Notes: generated by a model from the letters alone, not told the origin. DNA of 64,000 nucleotides from Flammulina velutipes (GCA_011800155.1 CM022369.1:806001-870000); one strand, 5' to 3'. Shown: positions 51,742 through 64,000, counted from the first letter of the stretch. Translations and numbers: made by a program.

Positions 51742-51959
51742 TTAAAAGTGCACGTGTTAATGTTAACGTTCTGTGGCGGCCAAAATTAATTATGCAACCC
51801 AGTCACCTTTTCAAGAAGCAAACCAATCCACGATAAATCAATTCGACTGAGACATAATAGTAAACGGTTGATAAAACACAATAAATAGACGCGTGTCGCC
51901 TGGTATCAAGATTACTCTCTACATGTGTTCGATACATTTCTAGCACAACTGTCCCATGT

Positions 51960-53614
51960 TTAGAAGAGGCACACAAAGTTGCTCGGGAAGATGTGTCTGC
52001 CCTCCTCTCGCCGGGCTTCATCCAGCAGTTCACCACTCCACCATCCATCCTCCGGCGTAGCGGTGACGGCAATGATATCTCCAGCCTGGAAGTCGAATTC
52101 TTCATCAATTGTTGCAGTATAATCGTACAAAGCCTTGACTGGAACGGGTATCTATCAATGACACAGGACATTTCCAAAAATCAAACCGCGTACCGTAGAA
52201 CAAGATACCGCCTCCAAGATGTTCTGGGGGACGAGGAGAAGGAACGGGATCTCGTCCTTGAATGACAGGTTGTTCGGGAAGAGGCTGTGACGATCTTCTG
52301 ATCGTGCCGCTTCTGCTGGGAGGCAAAAGATTCTTGTTCTGCTGTTTCGGTGGTGGCGGCGCCTGGGTCGGTGGAGGAGCTGCGCTTGTACTGGGTCCAG
52401 AAGACGTCCCATTGGTCGACGTTGTGGACACAATGATAGAATTGGCCATTAGAGGTCGGCGTTGCTGGCCCGTTTTCCTTGTACGTGAAAATTCGGCAAG
52501 CTTGATTACAGGCTTTGGTTCAGTAGTTGGATCGGACTGAGGCTCAAAGGCCGGTGTCAAAGTCACGGTGTTCCCTGTGCCGTATTCGTTGACGAAATTT
52601 TCGATGTGCTTTTCACCTTCAAAGTGATCTAGGACGGTCCGAATGGCCTCGCAAGACTGCCACCATTGTATTGAGTCGAAATAACGACCACGCAAAGAGA
52701 CAACTCACCAGGTCATCGGCGACGCAAACAGTCGACACCGCGTTGGCATAGGTCCATAGATTATCCTTTAAGAAATCCATTCGGTCCTCCTCCAAGTCCT
52801 GGCTATCGTCGCAAAAGCCCTTCCATTCCAACTCCCATTCCGCCTCCATGTCGCGTAGTTTCTCGATGAAGTTCTGGTAATCCTTCTCGTTGGCCTGTAC
52901 AGTCTGCCTAGCTCTCCCGAGTTTTGCCTGGAGACGTTCTTGATCTTTTCCCGAAACTTCAATCTGTTTCGAGTAAGAGGTTATACGGAGGCAATCTGAT
53001 GCATATTTTTCGCGGGCTTTCGCAACATATGACTCCTGCATTTGCTTGAGCTTGAACTTTTTCTCGAGAGGAGCTTGAACAGCACGTCGGTGCTCTGCGT
53101 GTTGAGCGAGGAGAGCAGCGGCAGGGCCTTCTAGCTCAGTGCGGATTTGTTGGGTGAGGTCAACGTGGGCTTGCGCCATCTTCTCAGTCTCCAACTTGAC
53201 AGTGTCAAGTATACTCCTGACCTCTCTGTAACAATATCGTTGAGGTGTACGATCGGCGAAGAAGGGGGATTTAGTGGCTCACCCGATCTCATCCTTTCCC
53301 AAGACGCCGTGGCTAAGTTCCATCAACTTATGGGCATATTCCTCTTCGATAGCAGCTCTACACAATTAGTATACACTGGAATCGAATGCAGGCATTACTT
53401 ACCTATCCCTCCAGAACGTCCTAAGTTCTTCTGCTGTCCGTGCGGCACCGCGCATACGAGCGAAGAGAACATTCACACCGGCATCACCGCCCCAGAAAGA
53501 GTTACAGAACTCTCGCGACTGACTGCCGTTGTAGAGGTCCACACCGGGCGACTTGGCCGTCGCGTATCGCGAAAGCGACGTCGACGAAGGCTGGCTTGCG
53601 AGTCCTATGGTCAT
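51960..53614 (-). CDS. F-BAR and SH3 domain protein (Hof1/Cdc15/Imp2-like)
   Basis: Membrane-curving scaffold at the division septum or endocytic sites. The ATG at 53614 gives MTIGLASQPSSTSLSRYATA. The F-BAR domain includes SQSREFCNSFWGGDAGVNVL, RTAEELRTFWRDRAAIEEEY, AHKLMELSHGVLGKDE, then long coiled-coil segments (KKFKLKQMQESYVAKAREKY, KDYQNFIEKLRDMEAEWELE) and DRMDFLKDNLWTYANAVST. A Ser/Pro/Thr linker with proline runs (AAPPPTQAPPPPKQ) follows. The C-terminal SH3 domain is VKALYDYTATIDEEFDFQAG and EDGWWSGELLDEARR to GRHIFPSNFVCLF, stop 51960. Domain order and length match Cdc15-family proteins. An earlier ATG at 53647 is possible. Confidence 0.9.
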
Positions 53615-54089
53615 CGTCGTGGTTGACTGACAAGAAACGAAACGCATACACAGCCATCAGTGATGTGTCACTTGCGAAGGTGGCCCTGTATAACAAGTCG
53701 ATGTTTGAAGGAGGATCCCTTCTGGCGACTGAGGCAGACTGAACATTGAGCGCGCGCCTCAACTACTTCCCACTCTGAAAAACGAACCAATGCGGGTTAG
53801 GACGTGAGCTCAAAAACGAAAAAGCAGAGGCGCCATACTTCAAATGACGGAGCGCTAACTCTGATCATCACCACATACATCAGCAGCACACACATAAATG
53901 CCATCTCGAAGGCAGTCCAGAGTTCAGACGACGCGCCACTGCCAGCGCTGTTCGAGTCGCATGGTCGATGTCAAAAGGAAACCAGAACAAGTCGTCACAG
54001 AAGCTCCTCGGATGCAACCGAAGATGTGCGACGCGTCCGCGTGCATTCATTGTCGTACAGCAGCTACTACCAGTAAGATCAAGATTTTC
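53615..54089. other. Intergenic, nothing recognised
   Basis: 475 bp holding the promoter of the F-BAR gene; plus-strand open stretches here have no recognisable motif. Confidence 0.45.
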
Positions 54090-54670
54090 CTATTTATTCG
54101 TCGCAACCCCGTTCACCTTGTCCTCCGCTGCCATGAAATCCGTCAGCGCCTTGCTATCCATGAACTCCGTATAATTCGAGATCTTGGGAAGTTCTCCTGC
54201 CACTTTCGAAGGCACAAAGTCCATAATGATCATGTACTCGTTCTTCAAGACTGTGCCCAGTTTCGAGACGGCGTCTCCCTTCACCTGGATGATTGGCGCA
54301 TTAGGTTCCCATATCACACATCAATTGAAGTAGGGAATGCCCACATGAGTGACGACAGTGTTGTCACCTACTTCGAGGATACGCACAACATCGATCTGAC
54401 ACGAATTTAATACAGCTCTCGCAATATAATGATAGATAAACTTACTGTAAAACTTTTGAGGGTGGGCATGAGGATATCTTTCAGGTATGGCACTGTCTGC
54501 TGCTTGTTCATCACAGGGATTCCCAAAGACTCTGGGAGCATGACCCATTTGAAGCTTTCGTCATCCATTGTGGCAGAAAGGGCGCCCAGATCGGAGGCGT
54601 TCCAAGCGTTGAAGTATTGTAATAAAGCCTTGTGCGCCGCAGAGGCGTTCGCTGGAGGTTTTGGAATCAT
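54090..54670 (-). CDS. SnoaL/NTF2-like (ketosteroid-isomerase fold) protein
   Basis: Small cone-shaped alpha+beta barrel protein; this fungal group has no assigned substrate. ATG at 54670, MIPKPPANASAAHKALLQYF, followed by NAWNASDLGALSATMDDESF, the typical SnoaL opening (xYxxAWNxxDxxxLxxxxxxD). Then MLPESLGIPVMNKQQTVPYL and KDILMPTLKSFT lead, over introns at about 54396-54447 and 54318-54335, to IDVVRILEVGDNTVVTHVG and the C-terminal strands LGTVLKNEYMIIMDFVP. Ends in GVATNK. About 145-150 residues. Could be a polyketide-type cyclase or a general binding protein; no biosynthetic neighbours point to a pathway. Confidence 0.78.
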
Positions 54671-54968
54671 ACGGGGCGATAATGCAGTAGCAGAAAGAAC
54701 TCAAGTAGATATGAGAGACCTTGAAGCGCTCTAGATTCCAGATCGATATAGTACGGCATCGGCAAGGACCTGCAGAAAGTCCCTCATGCAACGCTGAGAG
54801 TTGAATCGATTTTGAGCAGTTTTGGCTAAGCTTGATTATCCCGACACCAAGATTGAACCGTATCAATTTAGTTGAACGAAAGCTGTATTTCTGTTCTGCA
54901 TATCAGACGAAGCATACAAAGGTAGTACAAACGGGGGAAAAACCGCTAAAAATAGGTGAAGTATCCTT

Positions 54969-57900
54969 TCAAGCCTCCCCCTCCGAAGAGCTGTCATCGT
55001 ATAGCACCACATATTCAGGGACAGTCTGAGCACCAGCGACAGGTACGCTAACGCGACCATCCTCCCAATCATCGTCGGAAGACGGTGCACTCACACCTGA
55101 AAATGAATTATCGGATCCGTCGAGGGATATGACATCCGACTCAGACGCTGCGGTGACGGCCACAGTAGTAGACATGGACATCGTATCCAACTGTTTCGTG
55201 ATATCTAGAGCACCAGAGGGCATGACAATCACGGATGAGGAGGACATGGCAGAGAGCGCTGCCGATTCGCGTCCAGAGTTGTGCTCAGCGACGGTGATAC
55301 TAGATGATAATGAGGTGCTGGTATGTGTGTGTGGATCGTAAGACAACCTACTCAATCCAGATGCTGGCACCGAACAAATGACAGCTTGAATTCTTCAAGC
55401 GCCAATATCCGACGTATCTTCCAGGTGCATCTGGAGCCTGTGCGAGCGGTCAGACTTACTAGCCCAATTGAAGGTTGATAACTTTACCTTCAGTTCACCG
55501 GTGTAAAGGTCAATCTCCTCGCCACTCTTCAGCGACCCAACAAGCACTGGAGCAAGTGGAACTTGGCCAGAGAAAGACTCGCCGGCCACGAACACGAGCT
55601 CTGTGGTCTCATCCCAATCCCTTCCTGAATTCTTCATTTTCCACGACTTGACAAATTCGGCACCAGGAGGGAATATTTGGCCATCGGTAACGGTGATGTC
55701 TTCGATGAAATCGGCAGAAAATGGGACATCAAACGATTGGTTGAGCCGAGTGATTTCAGGATGAAGCTTGTCTTCGTTACGAGGTGAGTCAGTGACTTGG
55801 GCAAATATTGTGGACTGTGTATCCCGAGAAACATCTGAGACAGAGAAGCGACTTCTGGGAGGAATTTCGTTTAAAAGGTCCAGCAGACTGTGGGAACGAG
55901 AGGATGAAACCTCGCTCCCCCTCTGAATGCTTCGACCAAAGAACTCGAATGGCGATGGCAAGGATGCCTTCTTTCCATGCGGGGGAGAATCAGATAAGAA
56001 AGATTGTAGACGAGACAGTGGGCGCTCAGCAGAGGAAGGTTCAGGTACAGGGAGAGGAGTATGGTCTCCGATTGGTGTCAAAAAAGTCTCATCCTGAGTG
56101 ACCGGGCTACCTTTCGGTGGCTGGAGTAAGCTGAGGAGATCGGGATAACGCACAGCAGGTGACACGGGCCGCGACAAGGCAGGAGGGACAGCATCAGAGC
56201 CGATGGGAGACATTGTAGGGCGGCTTTGAAAGGGAAGGAAATTGGGCGCATCCGGGAGGAAGAGTTCTTCGCTGTGGGAATCCCCTCCTACAGAAAGCCT
56301 TCTTTGGAACGAGGGACCAGAGATGTTGTACGACACATGCGGGTATTCCACAATGGCACGTTCGACCAACTCGTCGTGTTTCGCAATCGAGGATGGAGCA
56401 TGCAACGACGATTCAACCTGACCTTCCTCAACTTTGTTCAGATTCACGTACGACGGATTGTACCCAGCTGGAGTTTCTGGTTGATACCTATACGGAGTCG
56501 GAGCAACGTACTGAGGATCGTACAGGAACTGGGGTGGACGTTCGGGGATCGTAGGAGGAGAAGTCGGCACCGGCGTGTAGTTCCAGTACATCCCGCCCTT
56601 GGGAGGTAGAGGAGGTGGCGGTGATGTCGCACGAGGAGGGCTCGGAGTCCTCAAACCAAAGGGAAATTGGCCCGGAACTCTCTGCTGTTCCGCTGGTTGC
56701 CAAGTGCGGAACCAATGGAGAGGTTCTGGTGAAGGAGAACGCGACCTTGAGGCGCTCTTATACGAGAGCGGAGTGCTCAGCCTCGTCAGAGACCGTCCGC
56801 GGTCTTCACTGTCGATGAGCGTGGTCATACCAACTCTGTAAACAGTGGGGATAACAGTCTCCGGTTTCTTCATCTTCAACAATGGGTGATTGTCAGGATG
56901 CGTAGCAATGGGGTGAGCTTCGCATCTGTCGCACAGATCAAAGTCGGGACACGATGGATGCATACACTACATCGAATTGATTTCAATCAATATTTGTGGA
57001 AGATAGAAATGAAAGATAATACCTTGTATCGAACCCCGTGTATAGTTCTCACACACACGTTGCATGTGGCATGATGTGATTGGTGGCTGATAGGTGCATT
57101 TTGACGATTCTGACAGAAATCGTCAGACCACATCTATCCGAAGACATCTGGACTTACAATGAGGTCAGCTGGGCTCGAAATTCTCACGAAGGCATGGTGA
57201 GGATGCTGCTCGGGTGTGATACTGGTCAAAAATGAGCAAAAAATGGCAGTAAACGGTGGTGCGACTAACGTGAAACAGGCGCCGCAAGTGTCGAAGTCGG
57301 GGCAACACACACATTTCTACACAAGGGCATGAGCACTAGAACAATGAAATTTGGAAATAAAACGCACATAACGATCACCCCGTATCCTGGAATCACACAA
57401 GTCACACGTAGCGTTATGAATGGCAGGAACCGTCTCGATAGGCGAAGTTACAACGGGGGATTGCGGGGTTTCGTTGGCCGGTGGCACATTACGATCCCCA
57501 ACAACATGCACAATAACACGGCCGGGCTCCTTGAGTTCTATGAATTCGTGGAAAGCATTGTGTCTCTCCGCGCCTCCGCTGCTAATACAGTCTGAGCATA
57601 GATCGTAGTCTAGAAGGGCGTCATTGAATGCACTGGGGTCGAAATGAGAAAACGTACTGCTGCAATCTAGACACTTGTGTCTAATGCCTTCGATCGTCAT
57701 ATCGCAGTCATCACAGACTACGCCGTGGTGAGTGACCTTGGGAGAAATGTGCGGTGAATAAGGAACGGCGGCAGGCCTAGAGGAGATTAGCGACGCTAGT
57801 GTCGAGCTCAAGACTAGACATACCATCCATCCATCCTTGGTATTGAGGGTGCCTGCACCGATGGTGAGAAAGGAGGGATAAAAGGTGTGATTGGTGTTTG

Positions 57901-58985
57901 CATCTCAGGAACGAAAGGTGTAAACTGCGGGGCAGGTGGCCAAGTATTAGGCGTGCGAAGGTCTGCGAAGACGTGTAGAAGACCGTCACGACAGGTCGTG
58001 GGCAACGAGAAATGCTTGCACGAATAGCACTACGGCTTGGGTTAGAGAGCGGGGTGAGAAGATTGCTGCAAAGCTTACCAAAACCGTTGGACAATTGACA
58101 CACGAAAACTGCTGACCACGGAAGAACGACTCGCCGCACTTGGAACAGCTGTTGTGCTTGACTGGCGTGTTGGTGGCGCCACCTCGCACGTCAAGGTTCT
58201 CAAGGATGCGCTCGAGATCCTGTTTGAATTCATGGAGAGCCTTATGAACGTCCTGCCTGGCTTCTGTGATAGCGCAGCAGGTGTTGCCTTGTGGCGTTGG
58301 CGTTTGTGTTTGAGAGGCAAACGGCTTCTGCTGCGGCTTGCTGTAGAACTGACTGTACAGAGGATCATAGTGCTGCCGTGGCGCTAGCGGGGACGACGCA
58401 GCAGACGTATCATGCCACACTGGTGGCATAGGCCTGGAGGATGCTGACATAGGAGGTGATGGGAAGAGGATCGGGGGTGGCGGCATTGGGTAAGAGAGCG
58501 GCCTCGGGTTGAAGTTGATCGGACATGGCGACGGCAATGCAATGTTGCCGACGGGTGACATTGCAGGCGGTGTGCGCCACGGAATGCCCCAGGAAGGCTG
58601 AGATATCGAATTGAGCGCTGGCTTGTATGGATTCCCATCAAAGACATCAAACTTGAGGAGAGGGTTGGGCCACGGGCCGGAGATGCTGGGGTTGGCGAGA
58701 TATCTATGGTATTCCTCGGCAGTGTGGACTTCTTTGCCAATGAGAATGCGAGCTTCCGAAGAGTCGGGGGAGAATAGTAGCTTTGAAAGATAGTAGTTGC
58801 AGCCAAGATGAGGGAAGATACGATATAACTGCAGTGAAACGTGAGATAAGCGCTGGCACCGACCATAAGTCTGGGAAGGAGCCACTTGCCTGGTTGTACA
58901 ATTGGACGAATGAAGGAAACGAATTAGATTCTGAGAACGAGAACTTGCGAGTTTCACCACGATAGGTGGCCTTGACTGTAAACAT
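54969..58985 (-). CDS. NBR1-type selective autophagy receptor (PB1, ZZ zinc fingers, FW domain)
   Basis: Cargo receptor linking proteins or peroxisomes to Atg8 membranes. ATG at 58985; PB1 domain opens MFTVKATYRGETRKFSFSES and continues to LLFSPDSSEARILIGKEVHT. A Pro/Met-rich linker leads to four zinc modules. The first is degenerate, CSKCGESFFRGQQFSCVNC. Three are good ZZ fingers: CDDCDMTIEGIRHKCLDC, CDLCDSRIRGDRYKCVCC and CNVCVRTIHGVRYKCMHPSC. The NBR1-specific FW (four-tryptophan) domain is ITVTDGQIFPPGAEFVKSWK and KNSGRDWDETTELVFVAGES. The tail holds DDDWEDGRVS and ends PEYVVLYDDSSSEGEA at 54969, where YVVL flanked by acidic residues is a credible Atg8-interacting motif. Many short introns. 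No ubiquitin-binding UBA domain seen, as in other fungal NBR1 proteins. Confidence 0.9.
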
Positions 58986-59233
58986 ACTGAGCTGCTGTTA
59001 CCTTGAGAGGAGGTAACCAAGATGATGATGCAACCCCGCAGCCGAGCAATGACTTTATAATTATTCGGCATTGCACGTGCTCTCGGCCGACTTCCGCAGT
59101 CCATTTTCGGAAGACCGCCATAGACGCGCGATTATCGATACCGTTTAAGCAATTCGGAAAGCCAACGAGGACTCGCATTACGTCTTATAAGTACTTTTAT
59201 TAGCTTTCTTCGATTGACTCCTCAAGAAATCTT

Positions 59234-59735
59234 TCATCTTCCTGCGTCGTACATTGAATAACCTAATAATATGCCTACAGCAGTCTCACCTCTGCCCGCG
59301 GCAGCGCAGATGATGGATGCCATCCAAGCCATTTGATTCGCTCCCACTTGAAATGTGGCAGCATTGTAGCTGGTAATCACACGGGAGTCAGATGAACTTG
59401 AAGCCAGTTTCAAGTCCTTGTAAATGTTCATATACAAATCGCAGCGCGGTTGATATGCGGGACTTTGGCCAGTGATTGGGCACACCGCCACTAGTGATAA
59501 AGAGATGGCTGTAAGTAGTAGTTTTGCATAGGATAAGTATCCCTGGGTATTAGTAAGGTAATACTTGGTGCGATTGATGGGATCGAGCTGCGATTTCGTA
59601 CAGTATGGACCCAGAGGGAGATACGAGGACCTGTCGGATGATTCTTAGAAACAGCAGGAGAGTTTAAATTTTACCAGAAAGCAGCGAGGACGAACAGACC
59701 ATGAGGGCCACTGCCAGGTATGGCAAACATGGCAT
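59234..59735 (-). CDS. Unresolved small membrane or secreted protein gene
   Basis: A protein-like stretch, YAKLLLTAISLSLVAVCPIT then YQPRCDLYMNIYKDLKLASS and ATFQVGANQMAWMASIICAA, is open from an acceptor with a good branch site (TACTAAT, about 59545). Upstream, the ATG at 59735 gives a hydrophobic leader, MPCLPYLAVALMVCSSSLLS, ending at a donor. Linking the two in frame needs a weak donor at about 59633. The hydrophobic runs fit either a signal peptide plus membrane helix or part of a membrane protein. No family recognised; the model is tentative. Confidence 0.3.
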
Positions 59736-60015
59736 GCAAGACTGGAGAGCGAGTCGCGTCCCTTGGATCAACAAGTCTAGATCTGCAGCAGATGAGGTTC
59801 CACAGTCTCCAGGATGTCCGGGCTAGTAGTAGTGGCATATCTGGTGCTGTCGCATTATCGACACATCCTTACAATAGACGCGCGATTTTAGTGTCCGGTC
59901 ATACGACAAAAGAAGAAGCGGAAGGGGACAGAAAAAGAGGTGATTGACAGTCAAAAAATTGTTTGGTTGTGAAGTGGTGGTGACAGTTTGAGTGAGTGAC
60001 TGTCGTGACGGACCA

Positions 60016-60889
60016 ATGGCTTCAATGGATCCACCAGTATACGACCTCCTCACATCGACGAGATACGACCGCCATTTGCTCGCCCTCGGCTGGAACAGAG
60101 ACGACGACGAGCCATCGCCGTTTCTTATCTTGCCTTACCACTATGAGCGTCTCGCCGATGCTGCTCGACATCACGGATGGACACAAGCCATCGCCAATTT
60201 CCCATCATACTCTACATTCAAATCCGAGGCGTACCAAGCCGTGAATAACGCATCAGATACATCTGCAGAGGCCTACAAGGTTCGCGCAATCATCGATGGT
60301 ATTTACCTGTCGAATTCTGAACAACTGTCTCCATGTCCAGGTCCGATTTACACTGTCTCAGTCTGGGACGCTCTCCGTCTCTGCGTCGCCGACGCCCAAA
60401 CTCGCTAGTGCAAGCAAAGATCCAACGGCTGCAACGTTCTTCAAAGCGGACACTGATAGTGGCAAACAGTACGGAACCATCTTCGATGTCCGGATAGACA
60501 CCGAACCCACTCCCGCCTCCAAATTCACGGCAACAAAGACCACACATCGCAAACACTACGATGCGGCGCGCGCGCGCGCTGGTATCCCCTCTCTCCCTTC
60601 CCCCGACCTCACCTCTGAAGTTATCATATTCAACACGGATCGCTGCATCACAGAGGGTTCCGTCTCTAACATTGCATTCTACGACGCCACATCCGGATAC
60701 TGGTATACGCCACGTTCCTCAACAGGCTGTCTACCGGGTGTGCTCCGGCGCTGGCTGCTGGAGCAGAGACGTATCCGCGAAACAAAAGCAGACAGTGACT
60801 TCAGACCGGAAGACCTGGTCACCGGCACGTGGGTGCTGATAATGAACAGCGTCTTGGGTTGTCGCGTAGGCAAGATACAGAGGGGCTGA
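60016..60889 (+). CDS. Class IV PLP aminotransferase-fold enzyme, aminodeoxychorismate lyase-like
   Basis: Pyridoxal-phosphate enzyme of the branched-chain-aminotransferase/ADC-lyase fold, likely the para-aminobenzoate (folate) step that splits 4-amino-4-deoxychorismate. ATG at 60016, MASMDPPVYDLLTSTRYDRH, then RLADAARHHGW. An intron at about 60299-60338 joins RAIIDG to VQVRFTLSQSGTLSVSASP. The PLP lysine is expected in FTATKTTHRKHYDAARARAG. Downstream EVIIFNTDRCITEGSVSNIA, YWYTPRSSTGCLPGVLRRWL and a final EDLVTGTWVLIMNSVLGCRV match the family's C-terminal PLP-phosphate region. About 270 residues, close to fungal Abz2. D-amino-acid or branched-chain specificity cannot be excluded from sequence alone. 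Confidence 0.85.
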
Positions 60890-60993
60890 AGATCTGTAGT
60901 CACGAAGGACAAGAAGATTTGAAACTATATATTTACTTGTTACATTAAATATAAGGTACTACAGTACTTTTCAGCCACTCGCTAGTCGAGTAA

Positions 60994-63919
60994 TCATAGA
61001 ATATCGATGGCCATGCCTTCATCCTCACCATCAAACATCCCATCGTCCATCTCGCTCAACACGTAATCGATCATATAGCTTTCTTGTACGAGCTTGTCCA
61101 TACGCGACAGGTGGCGTTCAGTGTAAGGTATCAGGGCGTCGATAAGCTCCTTCAACGCTGTGCTACCCTTCGTATCGGAGACTACATCCTGCGTCTGGAA
61201 GGCCTTGCTGACGTCCTCCGCAGTGCGTAGCTTGACAACGGCGAATAAAACCTGCTGTGCAACCGTACTCGTTCTCGCATTTGCATTCCAATCTCGGGCA
61301 TATCGAAGGAGCTTGGCGAGATCAGGTCCATACAGGGACTTGATAACCTCGTCGACAGAGGCGTTCCCTGATACCGACCCAAAATCTTGAGCGGAATGAA
61401 GGTCCCGGAACAGTGACAAAAGTCGACCTGGCTGTTCCATTGCCAGTGCCAATGTTATTGCTCGTCGATAGTCGTTCAAGGACAGATAATTCTGAAAGTC
61501 TTGTTCCCTGGAGTAAATGTTTCGTAAGTTTGTGTCAATAGGATGGGCAACCCGGCCTTACTTTTGCACCAAGTCGGTTCTTTTCGTCTCTTTCTCGAGT
61601 TGTTCCTCCACAGTGCTATCTTCCCAGAAAGTGATGACCGAATCGGCGGCGCCAGACACGATGGTTTTATCGTCCCCACTGACAGTCAACGCCCACACCT
61701 AACGTAAATATTAGCTCGAAATTCAATGCGCCAACAGAAGACAATACCTTGTCTTCATGGTTATCCAGCGTAGCCATGCACTCTTCCTCTTTGACATTCC
61801 ATACCTTGACCAAGCCGTCGGACCCTGCGCTCACGAGCTGCATGCCAAAATTGAGGAATTCAACTCGGAGAACTGAATTGGTATGTCCCTCGAACGTCTT
61901 GACGCACGAGAAATCATCCAGATTCCAGAGTTTGACAGTCTTGTCTCCACTGCCCGTCGCCAGCACCTTCTCCGCACGGCTGAACTTGACACTCCATACA
62001 CCTCTCTTGTGGCCTTTGCAGGTACCAACGAGCTTCAAGGAACCACTCACTCCCCGCGCACCGCTGGAGTACTCGATTTCAAACACATTCGCCGTGCGAT
62101 CCTGCGAACCGGAAACAAGGAAGCGATCGTTTGGCGCCACATCAAGGGAATTGATATCCTTCTCATGCGCCTTCAGCGTTGTCAGACTTTTGCACTGCAC
62201 AACCTCAACGCCTTCTATGCCGGTCGAAGGGACACCCGAAATGTCCCACATCTTGATAGTACGATCCTGGCTACCTGTGAACATGAAGCGAGAGGCGTTC
62301 GTAGCCGAGCCTTCGTCGACCTTGCGTGATAGAGCGATGGCACCAACACTCTCGGCGTGCCCTTCGCAGATGGCAACGCACTGGTAGCCCCAGTCTACGG
62401 ACGATTGAAAGGGAGCCCATAGCCTCGCTGTTCGGTCTTTGCTACCACTCGCGAGTAGATTTCCATCATTACTGTGGTCTACCGAAAGAACGATTTCTTT
62501 GTGACCTTCCAGCAAGCGCGCGTCCAAAGTGGCTGTCGAATAGACACGGATCAGTGTCGAGTTGGTCGCGACAGCTAGATGCGAGTCTTTGCTAATCGAG
62601 GAGGATAGGAAAGTGGTGTCGACGATTTCGTCGTTGTATCCGACTAACTGTCGAGTAAGGGCGCGCGAGCTCAAAGAATGGAAGAGGATATTCTGGTCCG
62701 CGTGAATTGACACCAAAGCAGAAGTTGTGGGGTTGTAGCTGTATTAGAATGGGTCAGCCCTCGGAGCATAGTACCTTGCGAATACTCACAGAATGTCGAC
62801 TATCTGGCGTTGCTCTTCCTGATCATCAGAAATCGTAGAACTCTCTGTGCCGAGCTTGAAGAGTACGTTCCCGTCACGGACGCTCCATATTTTTATCACA
62901 CCGTTCTCTCCGCCGGTGTAGAAACGAAGGTTGGTCGGGTCGGAGGGGGATCCCGTGAGGTCCTCATCGAACTGTAGCAGACCGGCAGCCTCCACTCGCT
63001 CGAGGATAGGGATTGTCTTCAGCAGCCGGGGAGCTGCCTCTTTGTCTTTCCCCTTTCGTTTTGAGCCGGATTGTAAGCTCATAGAAGACAAGTCCCAAAC
63101 AAGGACAACAGAATCCCGGCCACCACTGATGAGCCATTTGCCGTCTCGCGAGACATCAAGTGCCCTTGGCACAGAGACATGTCCATCGAGGATCGTTCCT
63201 GGTTTGCTGGTGGCCCGTGAAGCTTCTGAGAGTTCGAAGATTCGAATGCGTGTATCGACTGAGGCCGTGATGAGCTGCATTTGGGCACGCTGGCTGATCG
63301 TCGAAGGATCTTGAGGGTAATTGAAAGTAATGGCACTGACGACGCCGCCGTGCCCTTTGAAAACGTGCGTGACATAGCCGCGCGCGATATCCCACACTTT
63401 TACAACACCATCTGCAGAGCCAGAAGCGAGGTAAGTGGATGTCGGATCGGTAGTACAGACATGGACCGGGGATTCGTGGGCCTTTGCAACAACACGGATA
63501 GGCTGGATGGATTTTAGGGCAGGTTCAAGAGATTGTGGGAGCTCAAAGACGCGTAGAGACAGAGAAGAGCTAAAGACCAAAAGATAGGTAGAAGAGGGCG
63601 ATACACAAACTGCAGTTATTGATTGAGTATCCTGATAATCTATGTCAATATACGTACTGAGGTGGGCAGTAAAATACTCACACCAGAAAAAGAACATATC
63701 TGTGCACCGGTAGATACATTTGTGAGCAAGAGTTCCTCTCCGATGCATGTTATGAGTCTCTGTCCATCGGAAGTAATTGCGACTGGACCGCCTGTGAAGA
63801 GCGGCGGTATGGCACGTCCTTTCTTGAATCTAAGTAAGCGTTGAGTTGAATTCAAAGGATTGTACTGTGTGAGCATACGATGTCTTGAGCTTTGGCTTCC
63901 CAGGAGCTGGAATGGCCAT
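60994..63919 (-). CDS. UTP13: UTP13, WD40 subunit of the small-subunit processome (UtpB)
   Basis: Nucleolar U3-snoRNP component for 18S rRNA processing. ATG at 63919 (MAIPAPGKPKLKTS), then FKKGRAIPPLFTGGPVAITS starting the first beta-propeller. WD repeats are plain: YLASGSADGVVKVWDIARGY, WLISGGRDSVVLVWDLSSMS, FYTGGENGVIKIWSVRDGN, LLASGSKDRTARLWAPFQSS, FMFTGSQDRTIKMWDISGV, FLVSGSQDRTANVFEIEYSS, VLATGSGDKTVKLWNLDDFS and LVSAGSDGLVKVWNVKEEEC, enough for two tandem propellers. The C-terminal UTP13-specific helical domain runs from NDYRRAITLALAMEQPGRLL to LVQESYMIDYVLSEMDDGMF and an acidic end, stop 60994. Few introns compared with its neighbours. High confidence. Confidence 0.95.
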
Positions 63920-64000
63920 TTTACCAAAAATGTTGTTACTGCCAATCAGGAAAACTTTGCGCGTGACGTGACCGAGAATAGAATTCAGATGGTATTTGTT

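Overview
The window is nuclear DNA of a filamentous basidiomycete, most likely a mushroom-forming Agaricomycete. The genes are broken by many short introns of about 45-60 bp with GT...AG borders and CTRAY-like branch sites. They are packed on both strands with little space between them, and the families are fungal: SIN3, Syo1, Ark kinase, siderophore transporter, RTA1-like, ISC1, fungal NBR1 and UTP13. I saw no rRNA or tRNA gene and no CRISPR array. Gene spans below run from start codon to stop codon and contain introns. Many splice sites were read by eye so that family motifs join in frame.

Layout. 1-6.6 kb: leukotriene-A4-hydrolase-like aminopeptidase (cut by the window edge) divergent from SIN3, with a perfect 47-bp inverted repeat in the shared upstream region. 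6.9-17.8 kb: a single-pass membrane protein of unknown function, the ribosomal-protein symportin Syo1, a beta-hydroxyacid dehydrogenase and an Ark/NAK-type kinase. 18.4-22.1 kb: a metal-uptake pair, Ctr copper transporter and siderophore-iron transporter, with an iron-type GATA site upstream of the latter. 22.6-27.7 kb: EXO5 nuclease, an RTA1-like membrane protein and a hypothetical protein. 27.9-41.2 kb: a compact housekeeping block (DHX57-like helicase, PRP22, NTF2-like mRNA-export protein, ISC1, a small unknown gene, methionine aminopeptidase 2), several pairs sharing extremely short divergent promoters.

41.2-52 kb looks like an accessory island. It holds a complete non-autonomous DNA transposon with terminal inverted repeats and target duplication, an HSL-type hydrolase, at least one and perhaps two small secreted proteins hidden in short exons, a DH-domain RhoGEF, a CFEM-like protein with a GPI-type tail, a Helitron-like 3' end, and a serine-carboxypeptidase-like gene that has lost the block carrying the catalytic serine. 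52-64 kb returns to conserved genes: F-BAR/SH3 cytokinesis protein, a SnoaL-like protein, an NBR1-type autophagy receptor with four zinc modules, an unresolved small membrane or secreted gene, an aminodeoxychorismate-lyase-like enzyme and the SSU-processome protein UTP13.

No single operon-like system stands out. The items most likely to be undescribed are the new transposon family with its seven internal direct repeats, the mirrored promoter repeat at 1.5-1.9 kb, the small secreted proteins assembled from micro-exons, and the serine-less carboxypeptidase relic.
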